Assembly: GCA_000711775.1 (NCBI GenBank)
Contig: ARYC01001126.1
Coordinates: forward strand, 1 to 64,000
Source of the DNA: Oxytricha trifallax
Taxonomy: Eukaryota > Ciliophora > Spirotrichea > Sporadotrichida > Oxytrichidae
Length of the DNA stretch: 64,000 nucleotides
Reading direction: 5' to 3'
In this document: in pieces, positions 44,401 through 56,400 of the stretch
Position numbering within the stretch: position 1 is the first letter of the stretch
How the letters are laid out: each line of letters opens with the position of its first letter
Translations under genes and position numbers: made by a program
Notes under the pieces: model-generated
Told to the model about the DNA's origin: nothing
What the model saw: only the letters and a program-made list of their open reading frames with translations
The model's database searches: none

Positions 44401-47400
44401 CTTTTTCACGTAATGAAAGCTTCGAACATGTAGCCCATGCATTTTTTTACTAGGTACATACACTACAGACTCCTGGGTTTCAAATCCCAACCCTATAAAA
44501 ATTGGTCAGTCGACTAATTATCTAGACGATAGGTCCTATAACGATATAAATTTTATATTTAATTTAAATGTTTTTTATTTTAAAAATGGACTATGATTAA
44601 AATAATATTGATTTCAAAGAACGATATTGTTAGGAAATTGCTTTCCTTTTATAATTTTAAATTGTTACATTATTTAAAAATTATCTGCATTTTTTTCATA
44701 ACAGATATCAAAGACATTTTAGTGTGTACATAAAACCAGAAAGTATTTCTAGATAAGATAGGAATATATCTAATAGATTTTATATTTGCGATACTGAACT
44801 TAAATCTATAAATAAAAGTTTTATAATAAAAATATATTAAAGTTTATTGAAATAACTATATTGTTTTTAATTCTTAAAATTAACCCATATAAAATTGCTA
44901 TTAAAACCTATCAGGTTATTTTTAGGAATTATGTTAAATGAAGATAATTAAGAATTTTTTTAAAAATATATTTTTATAGTTAGCTCAGTAAAAATATTCA
45001 ATCATCGTTTATTTAAAAAAACATTCAACATTAAACGTCAAAGGACAAAGTGAATATTACCAAAATATAGAAATAATATCATAAAACAGTATTTTTAAAA
45101 AATTGAAAATTTTTATGTATTTCTTTAAATAAAAAATAGGGTCATGAGGTCGAGATGTCATATAGGATATTTATCCATACCCTGAGCACAATTCTTTTTA
45201 TATCAATAGTGCACTTAGGGGGATAGGGGGACTACCAGAAATGTGGTGCGGGGGGATCGGGCGTCTGTCTGAAAGCATATTGAATGCTGTGAAAATAGAT
45301 GGGCAGTAGTATGTTAATTGCCAAATTTCCTGCAATAAATATAAAACTAAAGATCAGTGAGACATAGTCACCATTGCTTATTAATTAAATATCCAAAATA
45401 CTCACAACAAATGCAATAGATGATTCTAGCTGTAAACCCATGAAAAATCTTATTATCGATCCTAATCCTATGTTTTCTTTCAATTTATTTGTTAAATACT
45501 TCAATCTTTAAAAATAAATAATTAGATAATAATTATATATGAAAACAATAGTCTAATAGTTAGTTCATTTAAAAATAATTAAAATATTTGTATATATTTT
45601 GTTCCATAAAAGATTTAATTATGATTTAAATCTTCTTACTTTAAGGAAATTAAAAATAAAGTATATCAGTAGTAGAGAGGGATAAATAATGAAAAATATC
45701 AGAGGCATTCCAATAAGGTATATGAAATTTGAGCTTTCATATCCTGTAAATTCAAATCTATCATTATAAGATTCGTAATTACTTTCACTTTATAGATTGA
45801 TCATTCGTTTTTATATAATTATTTAAATAAATTTTAATTATTCGTTGCTATATAGTTGAAGTGTCAATTGGATCAAAAGTGACCACATTAAATATTGTAG
45901 AAATACACTCGAAATTGGGAAATTAATTTAAGTTAAATTAATGATAAATCGAAATATTTGCAGTAAAAAGTTAGCCAATTAAAGCTATCTCGGGCTTATT
46001 CAATAGAGAATTCAAAGTTAATTGGACTAAGGCGGAACTATTTTATTTCATCGAGGGAGCGAGATAACTAGACTTTAATTGATTTCTTTCAATTCGATAA
46101 ATTATACTCTCAAATTAAAATCGAGTTAACTCGCACTGTGGATAAGATAAAAAATACCGCAAATATTAGAGTTCAGCTAATTTTAAATTCTCTTATGTAT
46201 GAATCCAAGATCGTTTATATTGGCTAATTTTAACAGCCAATATTTTAATTTATAATTAATTTAATTTAAATTAATTTCCCAATTTCGAATGTATACCTGC
46301 AATATTGCTCTTAAGAAGTCCTTTATATCTGAGGTATAGGGTATTTTAAAGAGAGGAGTATGCGTGATTAATTACAAGTTGTTTATCATACTCCAGAGGG
46401 CTTACAGAAACTGACCAAAAATTAAACTTGCTCCGATTCCACCAAAGATTTTTAATTTATTATCTTAAAAATTGTAAATATATGAAGTTTATATAAAACC
46501 CCATAGATCAATTAAGACACGAAGATTGGGGTTAAGAACAATTAAATTAAGAATTAATTATTATTGGCGTATAATTATAATGTTTGGGCTAATGATTAAA
46601 ACTATTGGCTCGATCAATTGTCCCTATAAAATAATCCAATCAGGGTGTGTTAATTTGATTTTAGCCAAATTATTTATATTATTAGCCAATTAAAATTAAT
46701 TTTTAATCTAATTGTTCTAACTCCTATCCTCGCTTCTTAATTGATCTATGGGGTTTTATAATATAGAAAATAAGGGAGGAAGTGTCCTGTCCCAAACATT
46801 TAAATTTCTTTTATTTACCAAAAATTATAGAATAAACTTAATGATCACTTATTCAATATCCCTCCCCTTTATTTAGTAAAACAAATAACTTTCAAATTTT
46901 ACAACTATCCTTTGTCTAATGAGAGATTAGAAACTATTATAAACTTACTGATTTAATTAATAATTAATGCTTTTTTTATTCGAGTATTTATCTAGATATG
47001 AGAGTTAACGGATGCTTAATTAAGCAATACTTTATCATAAATTATGAATAAGGTCTTTTAAAGTATATAAAAGTTTAATATTTTTATATATGAGGATGGA
47101 AACTTCCCATCGAAAAAGACACTGCTCGTAAGTAAACCATTTATTGCAGAAGTCAAAAGATAAATAAAATTAATAAATAATTCATCAACAAAAAATTAAA
47201 AGATCCCTAAATTTGATATTACAATAAAAGAATTTTTGGTATAATGAGTATATTAAAACTCAGAGATGTATAATTTTTGCATAATTAACTAGAAGTTTAA
47301 TTGCAGATAATTCAACTCATACTCAAATCAAAGCAATAAAATAAAAATAAATTATAATTTTTAGATTGTATTTTCTAAAAAAATTGCTAACGAGTTGACA

Positions 47401-50400
47401 TTAAAAGAAAATATGCTATTGATGAGCCTAACTTGTCATTCTAAAGTTATAAATTATAGTTTATTACTTAATTTAAAGTAAATAACATTTTGCTTATTAA
47501 TAAGGGCTATCTTTTTTTAATAAGTAAATATTACTACAATTTCTTTTTAATTTAAATAACAAACACAAACTAAAAATGCAGAAGTCACCATTTCAATTTC
47601 TTGATTGTTTTACAATAAAATATTAAAGAATAAGAAATTTAAAATTGTTGTCATTTAAAACCTTGTAAACTTTTGAATCTATTAATCGTAATTATTAAAT
47701 AAAATTAACATAAAAACTTTTATTTAATTTTCATGATTTATAAGCATTAACCTTTTGCATGAGAAATATAAATTGAATTATAATTTTTGACTATAATTTG
47801 TGTAAGTTTTAAGGTATAAAATTTTGAAGATCTCAGATATTTTTGTTAAAAATTAAAATTAGCAAGAATTAGAGAAGTGATGCCCTTTATTTTACAAGTG
47901 AAAAATTAAAATATATATATATGGTTGCAAGTTACAAGTTATTTTGGTCAATCTATTAAATTCAGATATAATGAGTTAAATTGTGAAAATTTTATTAAAC
48001 TTTGATTTCATAAAAAAATTATGTTAATTAAATTTATAAAATTACTAATCTAATCTTAAATATATAATATTCAATCCACCAATAAATCTTTTTCGAATCG
48101 TAATTAATATAGATTTTTTTATATGAAATTCTTAATAAGTAAATAATTAATTTTTTCTCTCTAATTCTTTTTTTGTTTCAAAATTTATAAATACTTATTT
48201 TATTAAGAATGATAAATTGATATAAAATTCATACAAACCCCATAAAATTTTTTAATCTCCAAAACTACATAATATTAGTCAACAATGGCGGGATTATTAA
48301 GGGTAAAGTTAGCAAGATAAATAGGAAAATAAATTTTAAAATAATTTTGTTCTTAAAATCAATATTGCCATTATTTAATTTGTTTTATAAGTAAAAATTA
48401 AAACAATTTACTCTTCCTTAACTCTGTTTATTTTTGTTTATATAGCACGATTGTTTTCTTGAAAAAAATAAAAAGTATAGCACAAATGTCAAATCACTGC
48501 CTCTCATAAAGTTTTATAGCATTCCTAAAATTGGACATCTTTCATCTTCTTGAAGGGTAATTGAGGATTCTTACATTAGGAATAAAAGTGTGATATTTTT
48601 TCGTTAAATTTTATTTCATATTCTATAACTAGCAATTGATGAAAAGTGAACTAGTTTATGGTAATTATTAACCAAATGAAGAGTGAAATCGATATTAATG
48701 TCTTTATGATGACTCTGTTAGTAACTAGAAATTGCCTATCAACTCCCATGTCTCAATCATATATATATAAAGTCAAAGCATAATGCCAAAATTATGAGTT
48801 TTAGTGCTTTTTGTAAAAATCTTTAATTTAAAATTACAAGATAAAAATATTTATTTGGTTTTAAATTCTGTTCAGGCACTGATAAGGCTTTAGATTAATT
48901 TTGATTGTTCTTTGTATTTATATTTATTTTTACTTAATAAGGATTTTACCTCAAAGAATTCCACTCTTTATCCTTAATTGTTCTGACCGAGACCCCCCCT
49001 CCTCCCCCCCCTCAGCCGAGACCTCCCCTCTTCCCCTCAGCCGAGACCCCCTCCCCCCCTCACTTTATTGTAATTTTTTGATAAACTTATTTTTTACTCA
49101 AATTAAATTTCTTGCCCTGCGGGCTGCTATTACCATTATATATATAAATTGATATCTTTCACTAAATCCGCGACCTTTTGACAACATGCTCTCATAGGGA
49201 AATAATTATAATTACATTCCTTTTGACTTTCATTAGTAATAATATAATTTTCATTGACACACAATAATATGATAAAAATTTCTTACAACTTAAATCACTT
49301 CCATTCGACTAAATATTAACAATTAATATAATAATTTTCCAAATAATTTTTCTTCTCTTTATTTCATTATGAACAATTTTAAAATTATTTTTACTTTATT
49401 TATTATATTACAAATAAAATCTTTTTTTATTCATTAATGTATTTTTATGGTAATCAAAAACATAAGAAATTATTTAGAACTTTTCTAAAACTAAGCTTAA
49501 CCAAAAAGATTTTATTTGTAATATAATAAATAAAGTAAAAATAATTTTAAAATTGTTCATAATGAAATAAAGAGAAGAAAAATTATTTGGAAAATTATTA
49601 TATTAATTGTTAATATTTAGTCGAATGGAAGTGATTTAAGTTGTAAGAAATTTTTATCATATTATTGTGTGTCAATGAAAATTATATTATTACTAATGAA
49701 AGTCAAAAGGAATGTAATTATAATTATTTCCCTATGAGAGCATGTTGTCAAAAGGTCGCGGATTTAGTGAAAGATATCAATTTATATATATAATGGTAAT
49801 AGCAGCCCGCAGGGCAAGAAATTTAATTTGAGTAAAAAATAAGTTTATCAAAAAATTACAATAAAGTGAGGGGGGGAGGGGGTCTCGGCTGAGGGGAAGA
49901 GGGGAGGTCTCGGCTGAGGGGGGGGAGGGGGAGGGGGGGTAGGAGGGGGGGTCTCGGTCAGAACACTTAATTATAAAAACTAATATTAAAATAAGTAAAT
50001 TTCTTTATTCTTAAAATCCAATTAGCAAGGTTTCAATACAATTGGGAAACCATGTGAAAAAGGCTTATACTAATGGTTCAGCTATTGGAATAGGCTGAGA
50101 CTTTTTTGGTAAAAAAAGTAGAATAAAATTTTTTTCCATTCTAAAAATAAGATGAGAGCAACGATAAACAATGATTAGATATTTCCTCTAACAAGATGTT
50201 ATGGTAATAACTTTTAACAGTAAAAGCGAGATATATTTTAAAAAGGTGATGAAACTGGTAAAATTCCCTCATCATCTAATGACATGAAAAACTTCCCTAG
50301 ATCTTTAATCAAGATTCTTTGATCATATTTACATTAAGGGAGACACTTTGAGATTTAGAAAGTATTTTAACTTTTATATAAAGCTCTCCAGAAGCACGAA

Positions 50401-53400
50401 GCATTTTTAAAATGCATCATTAAATTTTTGAATATAGATTTAGCATTAATTTTGTGATAGAATAAAAAGAATTTTATATTAATACTTAATAAAAAAAAGT
50501 CCAATTAAATGTAAAGGAAATTATCAGACTATGTTACAATATGCCATTCCACATCTTCCAATTAAAAAGAATCTTCTTACCAAAGTGTAAACTTTAAAAA
50601 ATGTTGTAAAAACTTAATCTTATTATTTGTAAATAAACCTCCATTCTAAGTAATTGTTAGCTTAGATTGATATTTAAATTTCTATGTTAATAATTATTTA
50701 ATATAAGACAAATACTTTTAATTTTTAAAGCTACCCATTAGAGCTGATTTTACTGAAAGTCAAGCTTTCAAGCGTGAAAGTACTAAATATATTTTGCAAA
50801 TATGTTGTTGAATTTTGATGCATATTTTCATTATTTTAAACTATTGTAATGTTAGGCTTTTGTTGATCTCTAATAAATGGCCTCACAACAACAACTTTGA
50901 ATATATACTGGTTATTCATAGGCAAAAACTAATTGTCATCTTAAACCTTTATTATGAAACTGTATTTTCCTATATCAGCTATCTGTGGATTGAATACTAG
51001 TTTTGAAATAATTAAAATAAAAAAATAGTAAAATATTAGAATAAAGGTATATACAATTTTATAATTTTGAGCCCTATAATTAGATAAAGATTGGTATTAG
51101 AGAGCTTTCAAATTAATGCTCTAATGAGATGGACACAAGATTTATATTAAATGTTATATAAAAGATTTATTATAAGATCTCCATTTGGATCATATGTTTG
51201 AGGTAGATCATAAAAAGACAACTATTAAGTACTGATTTGAATTGATCTTGGTAGTTTTTCGATAAAGAATTTTATTAAAATAGTTTTTCGTAAAATTTTA
51301 GGGTGAGTTAAATACACAGTTTTTCAATGAAAACACTTTGAATGAGAAACTTCTTTTTTCCCATTACTTATTTATGAAATAAAAATATCTTGTGTTATTT
51401 GAGCTTTAATGAAATACAAATATTGATAATAGAGTGAATTAAATTATAAAACTAATAAAAAAAAGAAAAAATCTTTTAATAAGTAAAAGTAGCTAAATTA
51501 ACAACTTCATAATCAAAGCCCTAAAACCTTTTGATAATTTTGTAAGTATTTTGATTGATGAGGGTATTGTTGGGGATTAGGGTTTCTTTTTGATTAATTT
51601 CATTTTTGTTGTATAGATCTAATGTAATTTATTATTTTTATAGTTGCGATGTTTATTCTTTTATATTATATCATCACAACATTTTAGTAAAAAGTAATGT
51701 AGAGATTATTCCAATAGGAAATTTAAATGATAGAACATCAGTTGTTTGCTTTACTTATTTAATTAAAATAGCTAAATTTTCTGAAAAGTTCTTATTTAAA
51801 AATCATTTTGGGACTAATATAGTTTTAATATTTTATTACATGGTTCTAATTAAATTTTTAACTAGATTGGAACTTTTCTATTACCTCATTAGCTTAAAAC
51901 TATGTACTAATTAAGTTTTGGTACCAATTAAAATTAAACTAATTAGTACCAGTACTAATTAAATTTAAATATATTTAGGATTAAGATAATGGAATTTAAT
52001 TGGTTAAATTGGAGATCCATCTCTGAAATTTGTTAACCTCCTATAAAATGCCCATATTTAATAGGTATCTAAAAATTTAAGTGACATTAGAAATACAAAT
52101 TTTTAGTTTGATCTCCATTTATGAAAATTTGATAACTAAAACATTTCAGTATTTAAGCTATCGAACACCTCTAAATCACTCATTTTATGTGTATTTTTTA
52201 TTAAAATTTTACTAATATACCAAATTCATTTATATTTCATAAAAATATGTCAATAAAGAACTCAAGGTAAGAGAATGGAAAGTATTGAATATAATATGAA
52301 AATCATTTATGATGAAAATTTCAAAAACATTTTTGCATTAATGCCAATTTTTAGAAATGATGTAATCATCTAAATTAATAAAAACGATATATTATGATAA
52401 CTAATGAAATAAATATAAAGTAGAAAAAATATAACTCAAATTTATCTTCTCTTTTATAAAAATGCTGAGTAAAAAAATGATCATAAAAAACTTTAATATT
52501 TTCATAACTAAAGTGAAAGTGATGATGCTTCCGAACTAAAATAAACCCATATTTTCTACATTACCCTAATCAAAAAGAATTTCTAAAACTACTTTTGAGG
52601 AACTATTGAAGGGGTTTTGAATTCAAGTAAATTTATTTACAAAAAACTACAATAAATAGTCAAATCTAGGTAAAAAAAACGTGAAAATATTGTTTTGCTT
52701 CTTCCTTACATTTTTCACTCCTTTAAAAATAAAAAGTAAGGAAATTTGTTTACTTACTTATTTTAGATATGGAAATATAATATTATTCCATAAATAATTA
52801 TCCTTCAAAGTCTTAACTATTTTGTAGAATATAAAAATAATATTTATTCATATTATCACTAAGTGAAAAATCTCAATGCAATCAAAATAGGATTTTTTAA
52901 AATATTCTATTATCATTAAAATAATAAATAAATAAATAAATAAAGGTATGGCAATTGAAATTTTTCATAAATAAAACTAAAAAAATAAGAATAGAGATAA
53001 TAAGCTAATATATAAATTATATGATACTTTAATAAAATTTATAAAATTGATACAAGTTTATTTAGAGAACTCTTTAGGAAAGCTCTTAAATATTTAATTT
53101 AAAGAAGGGACTTTCATTTATAGGAATTAAGTTACTGAATACAAAAACATCTAAATAAGTTTAAGATCCTATTAAACCATTTAGGATTCCACTTATTTTA
53201 ATGTTGAATGCTGCTCCTGCATTAATATTTTTTAATATCATCAATGGATTTAAAAATAATATGACGCATAACTTAAATCAGAGGTACTTATAGAAAAACT
53301 TAATTAAGGATGAACTCCTGTGAACTGAATAAAGCTAGGTAATGCACTTCCGTTTGTGAGTGTAGCACTGTAAGACCAGACTAATGTTTCTGAACATGAT

Positions 53401-56400
53401 CTTGAGTACGAGAAGCCATTTTTAATTATTGTATAAGATTCTCCAATTATATAGTATATTGTATCAAAAGTAGGAGTGCTAATGATTCCTTATAAAAATT
53501 TTATTTATTCTTCAGAATCTTATAAACATATAATAAGGGATATCTTCACACTGAGGAGATGGTAAATGACTTTGATCCAGACTTAATAGAGATGAAGTGC
53601 TCATCTCAATAGGATCACCAGCTGTATATGATTAAAAATAAACAATTTATTTTTAATAATATGATCCGTGAGAGTAGATTCTTAACTTATTATTTTAATC
53701 AACTGAAGATGGCAAAGTTGTTACTAATGTGTTTATATATCCTGATGAAAAAGACGTTTAAACATTCATGCTAATTTATATTGATTGAGTAGTATACTGT
53801 AGACAAGTTTCTAAACTGTTGATGGGATGCTTGGTAAATATATAATTAAAATATTAATAATCTTTCAAATATGAATAAAAGTTTAACATATCCAACTTAA
53901 TGGGGATATGTTTGCATATTTATAGCTGTAGTCAATCCAATTTCAAATATTTTAGATCCTAATGAGTTAATGAATCCATTTATAAAAATACTATGATGTA
54001 ATTCTAATAATAATTTTTAGGGTAGAGAGTATTACTAATTTATGAAATAGATGTTTAAACTCTAGAAACCACAACTGGGTTATTATTATCTGCTATTTTC
54101 ACAAATCCATAGTTAACTACACTTTCCATGTAGCATAGAAAAAATAAAATGGTAATTAATCATTAAAGTTAATTTGATATATTAAGCAAAAAGAGTTAAG
54201 TTTATTTCTCTTAAAAATATTTTTTTAAAACCCCATTACCTAACTAACTACACTCTCACTTGCTGTAGTGGTATATAAAAAATTGAAGTAAGTTGTATTT
54301 AGAGAGACAGCTAAACAAGTCATCGAAGTTGCTAATGTATAAGTAAAACTCCATGATTTCACTATATCTATATATAAACTGCCAGCAAGTTCCTAGGTTA
54401 ATATAAAGTTAATATCTTGGCCACTAAGACCAACTCCCTCAACACAAGATATTTATTATAGATCTTAATTAATTTAATGGATGCCTAGTTTTGATATTGG
54501 ATAATTTTAAGATGAAGATTAATTTTCAATATCAAATCTTAGAAACTTTAACGCCAAGCCATCTGTTGCTTATATTGAGATTAAATAAGGTAACCTTTCA
54601 TTAGAGCCAGCTATGTACATTAAAAAATTAAAGGGTGGTATATTCAATTGCTCAATTGCTCAATTTGTTATAAATAATTTACTATGGTAAAAATTGCTCA
54701 CTGTCGGTAGCAAAACCTCACTATATTTCATATCTCTATATGATAAAATATGCAAAATAAATAAATAACAATTCAGAGTATAGGAATGCAGTGGCTAGAA
54801 GTTTTATGGGGAATGTACTAATATATATTTTGAAATTATATGACCGTTAATTATATATATATAAAGTTATTTAACATAAACAATGCATAAATATTTTAAG
54901 GATTAATTTTTATAACTAATACATAAAATTTTTTGACAAAAGAGGTCAATAAGGTTTTGAGGAGGGCATTGATTTCATTCAAACCCCCTCTTACGAGATG
55001 ACTATTAATTTTACGCCTGCAATAACTTTGAATCGCATAGCCATACAAGCAACTGCACTCCTAAAATCCCGTCAATATAATTTCTGTATTTTGCATGTTT
55101 TATCATATAGAGACATGAAATATGTTGTACAGTGAGCAATAGTTACTATTGTGAGGAATTGTTGAAGGAGTGAGCAATTGACCACATCACCCAAAGCAAT
55201 TAATAATTTTTTACATTCGATTTAGATTGATATTAAATTGAGCTGTGATTGCAATAAATTTATCATTATTTGATCCAAATTCTTTATAGTATACAGGTAT
55301 AATAATACTTAGTGAAGAGGTGTGCTAAAAAGCAGCTATTGAAAATGTATTCCCCAAAGCTGTTACTATATAAATCATGTCATTTTAATCCATTTTTAAT
55401 CCTATAGTATCGTCATTTCTTTAGAGTGAATTTCCATTTCAATTATTTCTTGGGAGTAATTAAGATTTACCTTGAAATATAAAAGTAAAGTAATTTTTAT
55501 AAAAAAAATAAATTTAATTATAAATTGTTAATATCTTAAATCACTAAAAAATTACTACAAAAAAATAAATACTTAAACATTTCATTAAAATTTTAATTAT
55601 GATATTAATTTATATTTTTATACTTATTCCTCATTTTTAATTAAAAAATATTTTAACTTTAGTAAATTATATTTTTTGTATTTGTATAAATATTAATTAT
55701 ATATGGGAATAAATTTAGAAAAATTACTTAAAACTTCTAAATATTAGAAATCTAAATATTTAAAATATATGTAGAGCGTTTCGTACATTTTGTTAATGAT
55801 TATAAATTTTATTTTTAAAATCATGATCTAATTATACTTTCATTAGTATTTAAAATTATTAAAAAATCCTTGGTTCTTAGATCTTTTCGGACAGGCTTAT
55901 AATATATGGCTGCTGAAGTACTTCGAGGTGGTAGTTAGACTTGAAACTCTACCCAGTACTGTTGACAGGATATTGTTCAAGCATCTTTCAGGTGTCAGCA
56001 CTTAATTCAAAATTGATCTTCAAGTCAATCTTTCTTCCCAATTATTATGATAGGCCTGTCCGTATTAATCAAAGCACCAAGGATTTTATAAGAGTTTTAT
56101 ACTACTTAAAACTGTATAATTAGATCATGATTTAAATTTAAAATTGTATTGATTAAAAAACTGTAAAAACACTCTACATTTATTTTATATATTTAATTTA
56201 TAATATTTGGAAATTTTAATTAATTTTTTTTAAAAATGCCATGATAAAATTAAGACTCCAAAATTTTTTTAAATTACAAATGATTATTCATATTTTATTT
56301 TATTTTACCCAAATTATTATAGTACACCTAGGCAGCATCTCCTGTTTAATAATTAAGGAGAACTATTGCAAATTTTGGGGAAGCAGAAACTCCAATAAAG

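Larger units (their letters stand above)
42480..47160 (-). other. Paralogue E, membrane region
   Basis: Encodes blocks parallel to D, including FGGIGASLIFGQFLQALWSM, INNLQLITHTPLFKIPYTSD and YGIYYLRRVFFIASVFLLED. The coding is interrupted by FB4, an M3 copy and a composite M2+M1 IES, each absent from the matching place in D. Confidence 0.62.

Noticed and set aside
48901..49152. 83-codon frame rich in Pro and Ser
   Set aside because: It is the C-rich terminus of FB5 read as codons.
51606..51914. 102-codon standard-code frame
   Set aside because: Low-complexity hydrophobic composition, not conserved in paralogue D, and stops are meaningless where TAA/TAG encode Gln.
52922..52945. AATA microsatellite
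   Set aside because: Ordinary simple repeat in AT-rich DNA, no sign of function.
55941..56123. 60-codon frame in paralogue E
   Set aside because: Lies wholly inside MITE M4; no coding signal in the ciliate code.
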